Positions 1 through 7,322 of a stretch of 12,733 bases of DNA are shown here, in pieces. The stretch's first letter is position 1; each line of letters begins with the position of its first letter. The position numbers were made by a program, and so were the translations under genes. The notes below the pieces were generated by a model. It saw only the letters and a list, made by a program, of their open reading frames with translations, ran no database searches and was not told where the DNA came from. The DNA is from Clostridia bacterium (GTDB taxonomy: Bacteria > Bacillota > Clostridia > Oscillospirales > Acutalibacteraceae), in contig CAAGJJ010000181.1 in the NCBI GenBank assembly GCA_900770165.1, positions 1-12,733 of the forward strand, in the 5' to 3' direction.

Positions 1-378
1 AGTGATAAGTATATCAGAATAACAGATGATCTGATAAATGGTCTTACTGATGAATTCTTTGAGAAAACTTATTTAGGCTTCTCCTATGTCGTACCTGAAA
101 CAAGAATTGCAACAGATGTACAGAAAAACTTTTCGCAGTTGTTTCGAAATATCAACTATTTTGGTAAGAAGTTGGAACCTATGGATAGCCGCAAATCATT
201 GTATTACCAGAATCAAAAACTCACAAAGTTCTTTGAAGGCAAATGCGATGATGGCTCCGATGTGTTGGGTGATTTGAGGATTATGGAGGATTTGCAACCT
301 GTTAAGATAGATTTTGTCAGGTATTTGGCTATTCTTTCTCAATATAGTTCTTCTAATCATGATACAGCCTTCTTTTGA
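1..378 (+). CDS. C-terminal part of a DUF262-like protein, 5' end outside window
   Basis: The frame is open from base 1, so the gene begins before the window; 125 codons are visible before a TGA. The stretch around residues 39-62, with QKNFSQLFRNINYFGKKLEP followed by MDSRKSLYY, resembles the conserved part of DUF262 (GmrS-like, ParB/sulfiredoxin-fold) proteins, where an F-x-x-L-N-x-x-G-x-x-L-x-x-x-E-x-R-x-x-L-Y pattern is usual. DUF262 proteins are often nucleases or NTPase-linked components of modification-dependent restriction and other anti-phage systems. The N-terminal catalytic motifs of the family would lie upstream and cannot be judged here. The coding sense seems to continue in the next frame (see the following ORF), so this stop may come from a frameshift rather than being a natural end. 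The family assignment is by eye, from pattern memory only. Confidence 0.55.
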   Translation, partial: SDKYIRITDDLINGLTDEFFEKTYLGFSYVVPETRIATDVQKNFSQLFRNINYFGKKLEPMDSRKSLYYQNQKLTKFFEGKCDDGSDVLGDLRIMEDLQPVKIDFVRYLAILSQYSSSNHDTAFF

Positions 379-787
379 ACCCTCTAATTTGATAGATGCT
401 GCCTTCTTGAATAAGATACAGGATGATATAGAGCAATTGTATTCAACTTCAAACTTGTGTATCTGGCAGAATAGGGAATATCTCTTTTTCAAGTCAAAGT
501 TTAGAACTGTCTTAAATATTAGACAACTATATTACCCTATAGGTTCTGTTAAGTCCTACAGCTTATTTCAATCAACATTGAGTAAAAGGTATGAAGAGTT
601 GGTCTATAGGCATCGAAACCGTTGTGCGCATAATACGCTATCCTATCAAGTAAACAAGCCTGATTTTAGTGTTCTTGCCTCTACGGATTTCTCCTATCAG
701 AGTTATTTCTTTAGATTTGCTTTGATTGTGCTGATAGATGAGATATTCATGGTCTTATTTAGAAAATATGTTAGTTTGCAGAATTGA
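314..787 (+). CDS. HEPN-like domain protein, probably the displaced C-terminus of the DUF262-like gene
   Basis: This frame is +1 relative to the preceding ORF and overlaps it. From about base 380 it reads as a helical domain with the motif RHRNRCAHN; the Arg codon is at 614 and the His codon at 629. This R-x4-H arrangement (RNxxxH type) is the hallmark of HEPN domains, which are often metal-independent RNases in toxin and defence proteins. The C-terminus is a hydrophobic helix (FALIVLIDEIFMVLF). The first residues before about 359 look like out-of-frame translation. Likely readings are a start at ATG 359 (overlapping the upstream gene by 20 bases) or a frameshifted continuation of it: skipping one T in the TTTT run at about 373-376 joins DTAFF directly to EPSNLIDAAF. 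HEPN is well supported by the motif and context, but not confirmed. Confidence 0.5.
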   Translation: MSGIWLFFLNIVLLIMIQPSFEPSNLIDAAFLNKIQDDIEQLYSTSNLCIWQNREYLFFKSKFRTVLNIRQLYYPIGSVKSYSLFQSTLSKRYEELVYRHRNRCAHNTLSYQVNKPDFSVLASTDFSYQSYFFRFALIVLIDEIFMVLFRKYVSLQN

Positions 788-797
788 TCCTAGAAAG

Positions 798-956
798 ATG
801 GCTGTGGTGCTAGATGATTTAAAGCGAGTAAATGGTAAGCTGAAACATCTGAAGGATCATTTGATAGAGTTCTTTCATTTACCAGAGGTTGAGGATGATA
901 CCATTTGGGAGGATGATAGAAATAAGTTTTTAAAATTAATAGAAAAGAAAAAGTAA
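798..956 (+). CDS. small charged hypothetical protein (52 aa)
   Basis: Third consecutive frame at the left edge. From ATG 798 it encodes a small, highly charged, probably helical protein rich in Lys, Asp and Glu (MAVVLDDLKRVNGKLKHL onward, ending LKLIEKKK). It has no signal peptide or membrane segment. An alternative start at ATG 738 would overlap the HEPN-like ORF by 50 bases, but its extra residues look unlike the rest. The TAA stop abuts the flippase ATG at 957 with no spacing, so the ORF would be translationally coupled to the polysaccharide operon. It may be a separate small gene, or the last part of the upstream protein after a second +1 shift near 785. I do not recognise a family. Confidence 0.4.
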   Translation: MAVVLDDLKRVNGKLKHLKDHLIEFFHLPEVEDDTIWEDDRNKFLKLIEKKK

Positions 957-2501
957 ATGTCAAATCAAACATCAGATAATAATAAACGAATAGCAAAAAA
1001 TACGCTTCTTCTTTACTTCCGAATGCTCTTTATGATGGGTGTGAACTTATATACTTCACGAGTTGTCTTGAATGCATTGGGGGTAGTGGATTTTGGTATA
1101 AATAATGTTGTTGGTGGCGTAATAGCAATGTTAGGATTTCTAACAGGCTCATTAAGTTCTGCATCATCTCGATATATAACTTATGATTTGGGTAAGGGGA
1201 ATATTATGATGATGAAAAAGACTTTTGGAAATATATTGAGTATCCACTTTATATTGGCAGGTGTTGTGCTGGTTGTTGGAGAAACTCTTGGGTTATGGTT
1301 TGTTACTACTCAATTACAAATACCAGAAGGTAGAGAGACTGCTGCTTTTTGGGTGTACCAATTTTCAGTCTTGTCTTCAATTTTAGGAGTCATAAGTGTG
1401 CCATATAATGCAGCTATCATTGCCCATGAGGAAATGTCTGCTTTTGCATATATCTCTATTGTTGATGCTGTTTTAAAATTATTGGTGGCATTTTTTATTG
1501 TGATATCTCCTTATGATAAGTTGATAGTCTATGCTTTATTGATTTTTTTGATAATGTTTTTTGATAGAGTTTTATATGGCATATATTGTAGCAAGCACTT
1601 TAAGGAAACAAAAGTTCATTTTTCTTATGATAAGAAAATGTTTAAGGAAATATTTGCTTTTGCTGGTTGGACGATGAATGGTAATTTGGCAATAATTGGA
1701 TTTACGCAAGGTATAAACATTCTCTTGAATATTTTCTTTGGTCCTGCTGTAAATGCTGCACGTGGCATAGCTGTTCAAGTCCAAGGTGTTTGTCAACAGT
1801 TTTGTGGTAACTTTCAAATGGCTTTAAATCCCCAATTGACAAAATGTTATGCACAAGGAGAATTGGAATATATGCACAAACTGTTATGCAAGAGTTCTAA
1901 ATTCTCATTTTATATTTTATTTTTTATAGTCTTACCTTTAATGTTTGAAGCGCCATTTGTACTAAAACTTTGGCTTGGAAACGTGCCTGAACATACTGTA
2001 AGTTTTTTACGCTTAATATTGGTGTCAAGTCTTTTGTATTCTTTGTCAAATCCTATAATTGTGTCGGTACATGCAACCGGCAAATTGAAGAAATTTCAGA
2101 TTGTAGAGGGAACGATGTTGTTGTCTATAGTACCAATCGCTTATTTCATGTTAAAATACTTTTGTGTTATTCCAGAATATGTGTTTCTTGTTCATATAAT
2201 TGTTGAATTGTGTACGCAAATTGTTCGTTTAAAAATAGTTCTTCCTATGATAAATATGCAAATGGTCGATTATTTGAAAAAGGTAATCCTACCAATAGTT
2301 GTTGTAGTTATTTTAACGCCATTGCTACCATTTGTAATTCATGAAATTAGTTTTGCTAATGAGTTTTTGACTTTTTTGGCTACTTGTAGTCTGTCTGTTG
2401 TTAGTTGTTTGTTGATTATTTATACAATTGGTTGTTCTTCTTCCGAGAGATGTTTTCTAAATAATAAAATTACAATGATTCTAAGAAGATGGAAAAAATA
2501 A
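957..2501 (+). CDS. wzx: Wzx-like polysaccharide flippase (MOP superfamily)
   Basis: A 514-residue, strongly hydrophobic protein with about 12-14 predicted membrane segments, the normal size for Wzx/RfbX-type translocases. It would flip the undecaprenyl-diphosphate-linked repeat unit across the inner membrane. The N-terminus is a positively charged cytoplasmic stretch followed by LYFRMLFMMGVNLYTSRVVL, and the first third contains SSASSRYITYDLGKGN, a pattern typical of Bacteroidetes O-antigen/capsule flippases. Amphipathic loops carry Lys/Arg as expected for the cytoplasmic side. The ATG follows directly on the TAA of the preceding small ORF, and the 3' end overlaps the acyltransferase by 13 bases, so it belongs to the operon. 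The superfamily is clear; the transported glycan cannot be read from sequence. Confidence 0.9.
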   Translation: MSNQTSDNNKRIAKNTLLLYFRMLFMMGVNLYTSRVVLNALGVVDFGINNVVGGVIAMLGFLTGSLSSASSRYITYDLGKGNIMMMKKTFGNILSIHFILAGVVLVVGETLGLWFVTTQLQIPEGRETAAFWVYQFSVLSSILGVISVPYNAAIIAHEEMSAFAYISIVDAVLKLLVAFFIVISPYDKLIVYALLIFLIMFFDRVLYGIYCSKHFKETKVHFSYDKKMFKEIFAFAGWTMNGNLAIIGFTQGINILLNIFFGPAVNAARGIAVQVQGVCQQFCGNFQMALNPQLTKCYAQGELEYMHKLLCKSSKFSFYILFFIVLPLMFEAPFVLKLWLGNVPEHTVSFLRLILVSSLLYSLSNPIIVSVHATGKLKKFQIVEGTMLLSIVPIAYFMLKYFCVIPEYVFLVHIIVELCTQIVRLKIVLPMINMQMVDYLKKVILPIVVVVILTPLLPFVIHEISFANEFLTFLATCSLSVVSCLLIIYTIGCSSSERCFLNNKITMILRRWKK

Positions 2502-3460
2502 AAAAATACAGGGCAGATATGGCTTTGGGACGTATTTTTGCGATTTATTGGGTAGTATTAATTCAGCATAATTTTGCTCCCTATCATCCAGATTGGGCAT
2601 GGGTTGGTAATGGTCAGTATTTTATATTTGATAGAGTTTTGGATTTTACATCATATATTACATTACTGACAATGCCTTTATGCTTTTTTATATCAGGTTT
2701 TATTTTGCATAAGACGGGTGGTCTATATAAAGAAAGTAATTTCTTATTTTTTTGTATAAATAAAGTTAAGCGTTTGTATGTTCCATGTGTCTTATTTGGT
2801 TCCATTTTTGAGTTAATTTATAATGGTAAGATATCCTGGCAATGTCTAATAGGATTTAAGCATTTGTGGTTTATATCATATTTGTTTTTATACTTTATTG
2901 TTTCTTATTTTCTATTAAGAAATATGACCATATTAAAAATAGTTGGAGTAATATTAGGTACTCTTGTATTGAGGACTCTTTTAAAACACTATGATTTACC
3001 TGTTCTCGGAATAATGACCTATTATATTTGGTTCCTATTAGGTATATTGGTTGCAAAAAAAGAAGATATGTTTCACAAGTATGATAAATTCTATTTTATT
3101 GGTTTTTGTTTTTTTTACCTCTTGAAAATTTTCCAAATACGAATTGGGGGGGGTACAGAGAAAGGCGATTTTTTATATGAAATCTTTGCAGTATTTTCAT
3201 TGCTAAAAATTTTAGCTGTAATTTCAAATAAAATAAAGAAATACAAGGTCTTTAAATTGCTAGATGAAACTTCTTATGGAGTTTATATATTTCATATGAT
3301 ATTTTTATATATTTTCTATTCCATATTTAAAAATGTTATTGGAGAACAATATATGATAGAAAATGAGGTTGTTTTAACATCCATCCTGGCTATTTTTACA
3401 GTACCGTTTTCTATTATTTCAACATTGTTATTGCAGCAAACTAAAATATTAAAATTATGA
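2489..3460 (+). CDS. membrane O-acyltransferase (acyltransferase 3 family)
   Basis: A 323-residue polytopic membrane protein of the OafA/NodX-like acyltransferase 3 family, which transfers acyl (usually acetyl) groups to sugar hydroxyls of surface glycans. Visible hallmarks are the N-terminal R-x-F-A-I-Y-W-V-V-L-I-Q-H segment with the family's essential-type His at residue 27, the FFISGFILHK stretch near 70, HLWFISYLFLYF near 125, and a C-terminal SYGVYIFHM near 265. About 10 membrane segments are likely. The gene overlaps the flippase by 13 bases and the next glycosyltransferase by 4 (ATGA). A run of eight G residues at 3146-3153 (Gly 220-222) is striking in such AT-rich DNA and could make the gene phase variable; a gain or loss of one G truncates the protein soon after. 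The substrate sugar is unknown. Confidence 0.88.
   Translation: MEKIKKYRADMALGRIFAIYWVVLIQHNFAPYHPDWAWVGNGQYFIFDRVLDFTSYITLLTMPLCFFISGFILHKTGGLYKESNFLFFCINKVKRLYVPCVLFGSIFELIYNGKISWQCLIGFKHLWFISYLFLYFIVSYFLLRNMTILKIVGVILGTLVLRTLLKHYDLPVLGIMTYYIWFLLGILVAKKEDMFHKYDKFYFIGFCFFYLLKIFQIRIGGGTEKGDFLYEIFAVFSLLKILAVISNKIKKYKVFKLLDETSYGVYIFHMIFLYIFYSIFKNVIGEQYMIENEVVLTSILAIFTVPFSIISTLLLQQTKILKL
3146..3153 (+). repeat. G8 homopolymer inside the O-acyltransferase gene
   Basis: Eight consecutive G residues encode Gly-Gly-Gly at residues 220-222. Adding one G leads to a TGA within about 10 codons; losing one leads to a TAA about 18 codons later. Both would remove roughly the last quarter of the protein including its final membrane segments. 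Tracts of this length are known slippage sites for phase variation in other bacteria; that it switches here is inference. Confidence 0.85.
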
Positions 3461-4371
3461 TGTGTAAGCCAAAAGTTAGTGTATTAATACCAGTTTATAA
3501 TTCAGAAAAGTATATTAAACGTTGTATAAAAAGTGTGTTGTCGCAAACTTTTCTTGATTTTGAACTTTTACTAATAGATGATGGAAGTTCTGATTCTTCC
3601 GGTGATATTTGTGATACATTTGCAGAACAAGATGAGCGCATTAAAGTGTATCATAAACAAAATGAAGGTATAAGTGCTACCCGTGAATTCTGTATAACTC
3701 ATGCTCAAGGGGATTATATTCAATTTATTGATAGTGATGACTGGGTAGAACCTGATATGTTACATGAAATGTATAACAAAGCCAAAGAATGTGATTCTGA
3801 TATTGTTGGATGCAATTTTATACAAGAGTTTGGAGATTACGAAATTCCTACTACTTCTATTTATAACACCAAAGAAGATTTTCTGCGTTCTGTGATTGGT
3901 GATTATTGGGGAGTATTATGGAAACTGATGATACGAAAAGAACTGTTTACTCGATATAATATTCATTTTCCTAATGGTGTTGATGGAGGTGAAGATTATT
4001 TTGTTGTTGTTTCTTTGTTATTAAAAAGTAAAAAAGTATCATTTGTTGATTTTTATCCTTATCACTATATTCGTAATAATAATAATTCATTCATATCTTC
4101 ACCTTCATTTGAAAAAATAATGTTTCAAGTTAAAGCAACAGAAATGGTAGAGGGGATTTTAATTGAAGAAGGAATGATTGGTCGATATTCTAAAGAATTA
4201 ACTAAAAGAAAGGTTGCAACGAAGATACCTGTAATGCGATCGGATTTTTTAAGAGGAATAAAAATATATGGGAAGCTTCCTTTTTCTTCATTCCGATATG
4301 TAATAGGTAAAAAAAATAAATTATATTTTATTTTCGCGTATTTCGTATTGCTTTTTTTGAAGTTTAAATAA
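3457..4371 (+). CDS. family 2 glycosyltransferase (GT-A fold)
   Basis: A 304-residue cytoplasmic or membrane-associated glycosyltransferase that would add one sugar from a nucleotide-sugar donor to the lipid-linked repeat unit. The N-terminus shows the GT2 signature KVSVLIPVYNSEKYI, the nucleotide-binding Asp pair at residues 41-42 (LLIDDGSSD), and the metal-binding D-S-D-D at 92-95 followed by W. A GED motif near residues 178-180 fits the usual position of the catalytic base. The C-terminus is hydrophobic (FIFAYFVLLFLKF) and may anchor the enzyme to the membrane. Tandem ATG codons at 3457 and 3460 allow either start; the first gives an ATGA overlap with the upstream gene. Donor and acceptor cannot be predicted. 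Confidence 0.9.
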   Translation: MMCKPKVSVLIPVYNSEKYIKRCIKSVLSQTFLDFELLLIDDGSSDSSGDICDTFAEQDERIKVYHKQNEGISATREFCITHAQGDYIQFIDSDDWVEPDMLHEMYNKAKECDSDIVGCNFIQEFGDYEIPTTSIYNTKEDFLRSVIGDYWGVLWKLMIRKELFTRYNIHFPNGVDGGEDYFVVVSLLLKSKKVSFVDFYPYHYIRNNNNSFISSPSFEKIMFQVKATEMVEGILIEEGMIGRYSKELTKRKVATKIPVMRSDFLRGIKIYGKLPFSSFRYVIGKKNKLYFIFAYFVLLFLKFK

Positions 4372-4385
4372 TTAATGCTTATAAC

Positions 4386-5738
4386 ATGATAATACTTTTT
4401 AATTTGTTGATATTAATAGTATGTGTAGTAATATTTTATAATATTAAGGCTGGCTTTCTTCTTGCACTTATACTTAAAATATTAGTGCCTTCAGTTGTAC
4501 GATTGCAATTCGGACCTATAAATCTGGCAATCAGTGATGTGATGACTATTGCTTTGTCAATTTCATATGTTTTTCATATGAATAAAATACATGCAGTAAT
4601 GCCTTCTAAGTTAAAGAAGTATTTTTGTATTTATGTCTGTTCGATACCAATTCTTATAGTTTGTTCTACAGCATTTGTACCATATTCTTTTCAACTATCT
4701 TCATTTTTAAAAGGCTTCCTTTTTCAAATGATATTGTTTATAGTTATAGGATATTACGTATTGGCGGTTTCAAATATAAGGTTTGTCATAAATGTTTTAT
4801 GTGTAATTTCCATATTTGCAGGATTATATGGAATTTTTAGTTATGTTGTTGGAAACAATGTTTATGTAGGCTCATTGAACCTTTTATATGGTAGTGAAGA
4901 TGTGTTTGCATATTTTATGGATGAAGAAAGAGGGGGATTACAAGGAAGAACTTATGGGACAATGGGGCATCCATTGGCGTGGGGGCAATATTGGAATCTA
5001 TTTATTAGTATAGTGTGGTTTTTGAAGACATACATAAAGAAATATGTTTTTATATTAGTTTTTATAATTGGATTAGTCAATATTATACTTTGTGGTAGTA
5101 GAACTGCAATTGTCACTTTGGGTGTTTTCTTGATTTTTGTTTTATTGCATTATGGTTGGAAAAGACTATTGATTATTTTACCCTCAATATATTTGGGAAT
5201 GATTCTTTGTCTTTCGATAGTTCCTCATACTTCTAAAAATGCAGGAATTATCCAATATGTAGAATCTGGTATTTTCTTTTGGGATAGTTCTTATAGTGAG
5301 AAAGCTGGAATTGCGGGTAGTGATAAGCACATGCGAGAAAGACAATTAGTGAAATCAATAGAGGTTATGAAAAAAAATCCTATTGGTGGAATTGGCTATG
5401 ATTATCAATATTATGTATTACAAAGTAACCGATTTGTTACAGATGGTTTGTTTGGTTTGGAAAGTATAATATTTAAATTATTAGTGGAGCAAGGAATAAT
5501 TGGTTTTTTTGTATTTTTCTATACATATAATCTTCTTTTCAGATTTTCAACATCGTTATATAGAGATAAAAGAAAAAAGATGTTACTATATGGGTATTTT
5601 GCATCATTCCTTACGAGTATATGTTTTACAGGAATTCAAGGTGCATCATATTTATATTTTATGATATTTCTATTTTTAATATTATTTAATTCAAACAAAA
5701 ATGATACCAAAAATAATTCATTATTGCTGGTTAAGTAA
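4386..5738 (+). CDS. wzy: Wzy-like O-antigen/capsule polymerase
   Basis: A 450-residue integral membrane protein with about 11-12 hydrophobic segments and a large extracytoplasmic loop, the classical topology of Wzy polymerases and WaaL ligases (O-antigen ligase-like superfamily). Family-like features are GRTYGTMGHPLAWGQYWNLF near residue 190, LCGSRTA near 240, and the loop pattern RERQLVKSIEVMKKNPIGGIG near 316-336 (R...mkkNPigGiG). It would join repeat units at the periplasmic face using lipid-linked substrate. Its position in a Wzx-containing operon favours polymerase over ligase. It starts 14 bases after the GT2 stop, and its last 38 bases overlap the GT32 gene in another frame. As usual for Wzy, specificity is not readable. 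Confidence 0.85.
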   Translation: MIILFNLLILIVCVVIFYNIKAGFLLALILKILVPSVVRLQFGPINLAISDVMTIALSISYVFHMNKIHAVMPSKLKKYFCIYVCSIPILIVCSTAFVPYSFQLSSFLKGFLFQMILFIVIGYYVLAVSNIRFVINVLCVISIFAGLYGIFSYVVGNNVYVGSLNLLYGSEDVFAYFMDEERGGLQGRTYGTMGHPLAWGQYWNLFISIVWFLKTYIKKYVFILVFIIGLVNIILCGSRTAIVTLGVFLIFVLLHYGWKRLLIILPSIYLGMILCLSIVPHTSKNAGIIQYVESGIFFWDSSYSEKAGIAGSDKHMRERQLVKSIEVMKKNPIGGIGYDYQYYVLQSNRFVTDGLFGLESIIFKLLVEQGIIGFFVFFYTYNLLFRFSTSLYRDKRKKMLLYGYFASFLTSICFTGIQGASYLYFMIFLFLILFNSNKNDTKNNSLLLVK

Positions 5739-6447
5739 TGATCCTATACCAGATGATTTAAAAAAGTGCATGAATTCTTGGAAGGAGAAACTTCCAGATT
5801 ATGAAGTTATGCTATGGAATTTTGATAGATTCCCGAAAACAAAATCTCAATGGGTTAGTGATGCTTTCGATAACAAAAAGTATGCTTTTGCTGCAGATTA
5901 TATAAGATTGAACGCTTTATATAATTATGGTGGTATTTACTTGGATATGGATGTAGAAGTTCTTAAAAGTTTTGACCCGTTGTTAGAACTTCATACATTT
6001 GTTTGTTGGCAAAAAGAAATGAGTGGTCTTGAGGTCGCAGCCTTTGGTTCTGAGAAGCATGCAGAATGGTTGAAAGATTGTTTGTCTTACTATAAGAATC
6101 GCCCTTTTATCAAAAATGATGGCTCTTTTGATACAAAAGTTTTGCCTACTATTGTAGAAGATGAATTGCGTAATCATGGTTATGATTTAGTGAATTGTTC
6201 GTCATTGACTGAGGCAAAAATGATAGAAAATACTCACAAGATACCAGTGTTCCCTTGTGAATATTTTAGTCCAAAATCATATAAGACAGGAAAAATAGAA
6301 GTTACAGATAATTCTTACTCGATTCATCATTTTGCGGGGTCTTGGTTAGAAGTACCTAAATATGAAGAAATTGAAACAAAATTTTGGAAATTGTTTGGAT
6401 TGAAGAACTTGAATATAATTAATAAAATAATTTGGTGTTTTAAATGA
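5701..6447 (+). CDS. family 32 glycosyltransferase (OCH1-like, Gly_transf_sug)
   Basis: A 248-residue GT32-type enzyme. The start MIPKIIHYCWLS is the usual N-terminus of bacterial members, and the core AADYIRLNALYNYGGIYLDM followed by DVEVLK contains the donor/metal-binding D-x-D at residues 82-84, nearly diagnostic for the family. GT32 includes alpha-mannosyl-, galactosyl- and N-acetylglucosaminyl-type transferases acting with retention; the donor here is unknown, although a GDP-mannose gene at the end of the window makes mannose one candidate. A His-rich C-terminal segment (SIHHFAGSW) is another common family feature. The start codon lies inside the polymerase gene (38-base overlap), and the stop overlaps the next ATG (ATGA), which suggests coupled translation. 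Confidence 0.9.
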   Translation: MIPKIIHYCWLSNDPIPDDLKKCMNSWKEKLPDYEVMLWNFDRFPKTKSQWVSDAFDNKKYAFAADYIRLNALYNYGGIYLDMDVEVLKSFDPLLELHTFVCWQKEMSGLEVAAFGSEKHAEWLKDCLSYYKNRPFIKNDGSFDTKVLPTIVEDELRNHGYDLVNCSSLTEAKMIENTHKIPVFPCEYFSPKSYKTGKIEVTDNSYSIHHFAGSWLEVPKYEEIETKFWKLFGLKNLNIINKIIWCFK

Positions 6448-7322
6448 TTATGGATAAACATGCATATTTAATAATCGCTCATTCCAATTTGGAGCAACTG
6501 CAACAACTCTTGCTTCTCTTGGATGACCCTCGCAATGATATATACATCCATTTGGATTTGAAGTCAAAGTTGGATATAAAAAAGATTACCCCCCCACATA
6601 TGAAATATTCTCATTGTAAATTCTGTGAGAGAGTTGATGTGCGTTGGGGAAATGTCAGCCTTATTCAGGCTGAGATGAATTTGTTTGAATTGGCTTCTCA
6701 GGTCGAGCACGCTTACTATCATCTGATTTCAGGTATCGATTTACCTCTTCATTCCCAAAACTATATTCATAAATATTTTGATGGTAAGAACTTTGAGTAT
6801 ATTGGATATAGCCCAAAGTGGGATATGAGAGAGCGAGTTTACTGTCATAATTTGTTTATGCAGTATATGAGATTCCCTAATCAATATATCAGAGGAGGTT
6901 TGCAGAAGATGCGACAGCTTTATAATAAGCTTCAGATTCTTGTTGGCTATAAAATGAAACAACCTGATTATGAGTTTAAGGCAGGGTGTGAATGGGTAAG
7001 CGTAACTCATGATTTCGTACTTTCATTGCTCGAAAACAAGGATGAAATTCTCAAGATGTATCAGTATGCTTATTGTCCGGATGAAATCTACAAGCAAACC
7101 TTCGCTTATAACTCTGAATTTAGAAATCGCATTTATAATGTGAAAGATGAATTTGAGGGATGTTTGCGGGAGATTGACTGGAAACGAGGTCGACCATATA
7201 TTTGGCGTAAAGAAGATTACGGATACTTGTTACATTCTAACAAACTTTTTGCAAGAAAGTTTGATGAAAATGTAGATGAGAAGATAATTAATATGTTGAT
7301 TAATAAGATAAAGAATGAATAA
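6444..7322 (+). CDS. family 14 glycosyltransferase (core-2/I-branching enzyme-like)
   Basis: A 292-residue protein resembling bacterial members of the core-2/I-branching (GT14) family, which includes beta-1,6-N-acetylglucosaminyltransferases and xylosyltransferases. Visible family features are AYLIIAHSNLEQLQQLLLLL at the N-terminus, DIYIHLDLKS near 32-41, RWGNVSLIQAEMNLF near 67-81 and AYYHLISGIDLPL near 90-102, matching the usual HL-SG-D-PL motif. These enzymes do not depend on a DxD motif. A charged C-terminal region with W-R-x-x-D-Y follows. Starts at ATG 6444 or ATG 6450 are both possible; the first overlaps the GT32 stop. A run of seven C at 6589-6595 (Thr49-Pro51) could slip; either direction gives an early stop. 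Substrate is inferred only from family. Confidence 0.87.
   Translation: MIMDKHAYLIIAHSNLEQLQQLLLLLDDPRNDIYIHLDLKSKLDIKKITPPHMKYSHCKFCERVDVRWGNVSLIQAEMNLFELASQVEHAYYHLISGIDLPLHSQNYIHKYFDGKNFEYIGYSPKWDMRERVYCHNLFMQYMRFPNQYIRGGLQKMRQLYNKLQILVGYKMKQPDYEFKAGCEWVSVTHDFVLSLLENKDEILKMYQYAYCPDEIYKQTFAYNSEFRNRIYNVKDEFEGCLREIDWKRGRPYIWRKEDYGYLLHSNKLFARKFDENVDEKIINMLINKIKNE
6589..6595 (+). repeat. C7 homopolymer inside the GT14 gene
   Basis: Seven consecutive C residues in ACC CCC CCA (Thr49-Pro50-Pro51). With one extra C the frame meets TAA about 10 codons on; with one fewer it meets TGA almost at once. Either would leave only about 50-60 residues of the 292-residue enzyme. Switching by slippage is inference. 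Confidence 0.8.

Noticed and set aside
196..492. 98-aa ORF on the minus strand
   Set aside because: It is antisense to two plausible coding frames, has no family resemblance and no operon context, so it looks like a shadow.
4618..4627. TATTTTTG match to the Bacteroides -7 promoter pattern (TAnnTTTG)
   Set aside because: It lies inside the polymerase gene in AT-rich DNA, with no suitably placed downstream gene start; a chance match is likely.
4625..4840. 71-aa ORF on the plus strand within the polymerase
   Set aside because: It is an out-of-frame reading of membrane-segment codons in the polymerase gene.
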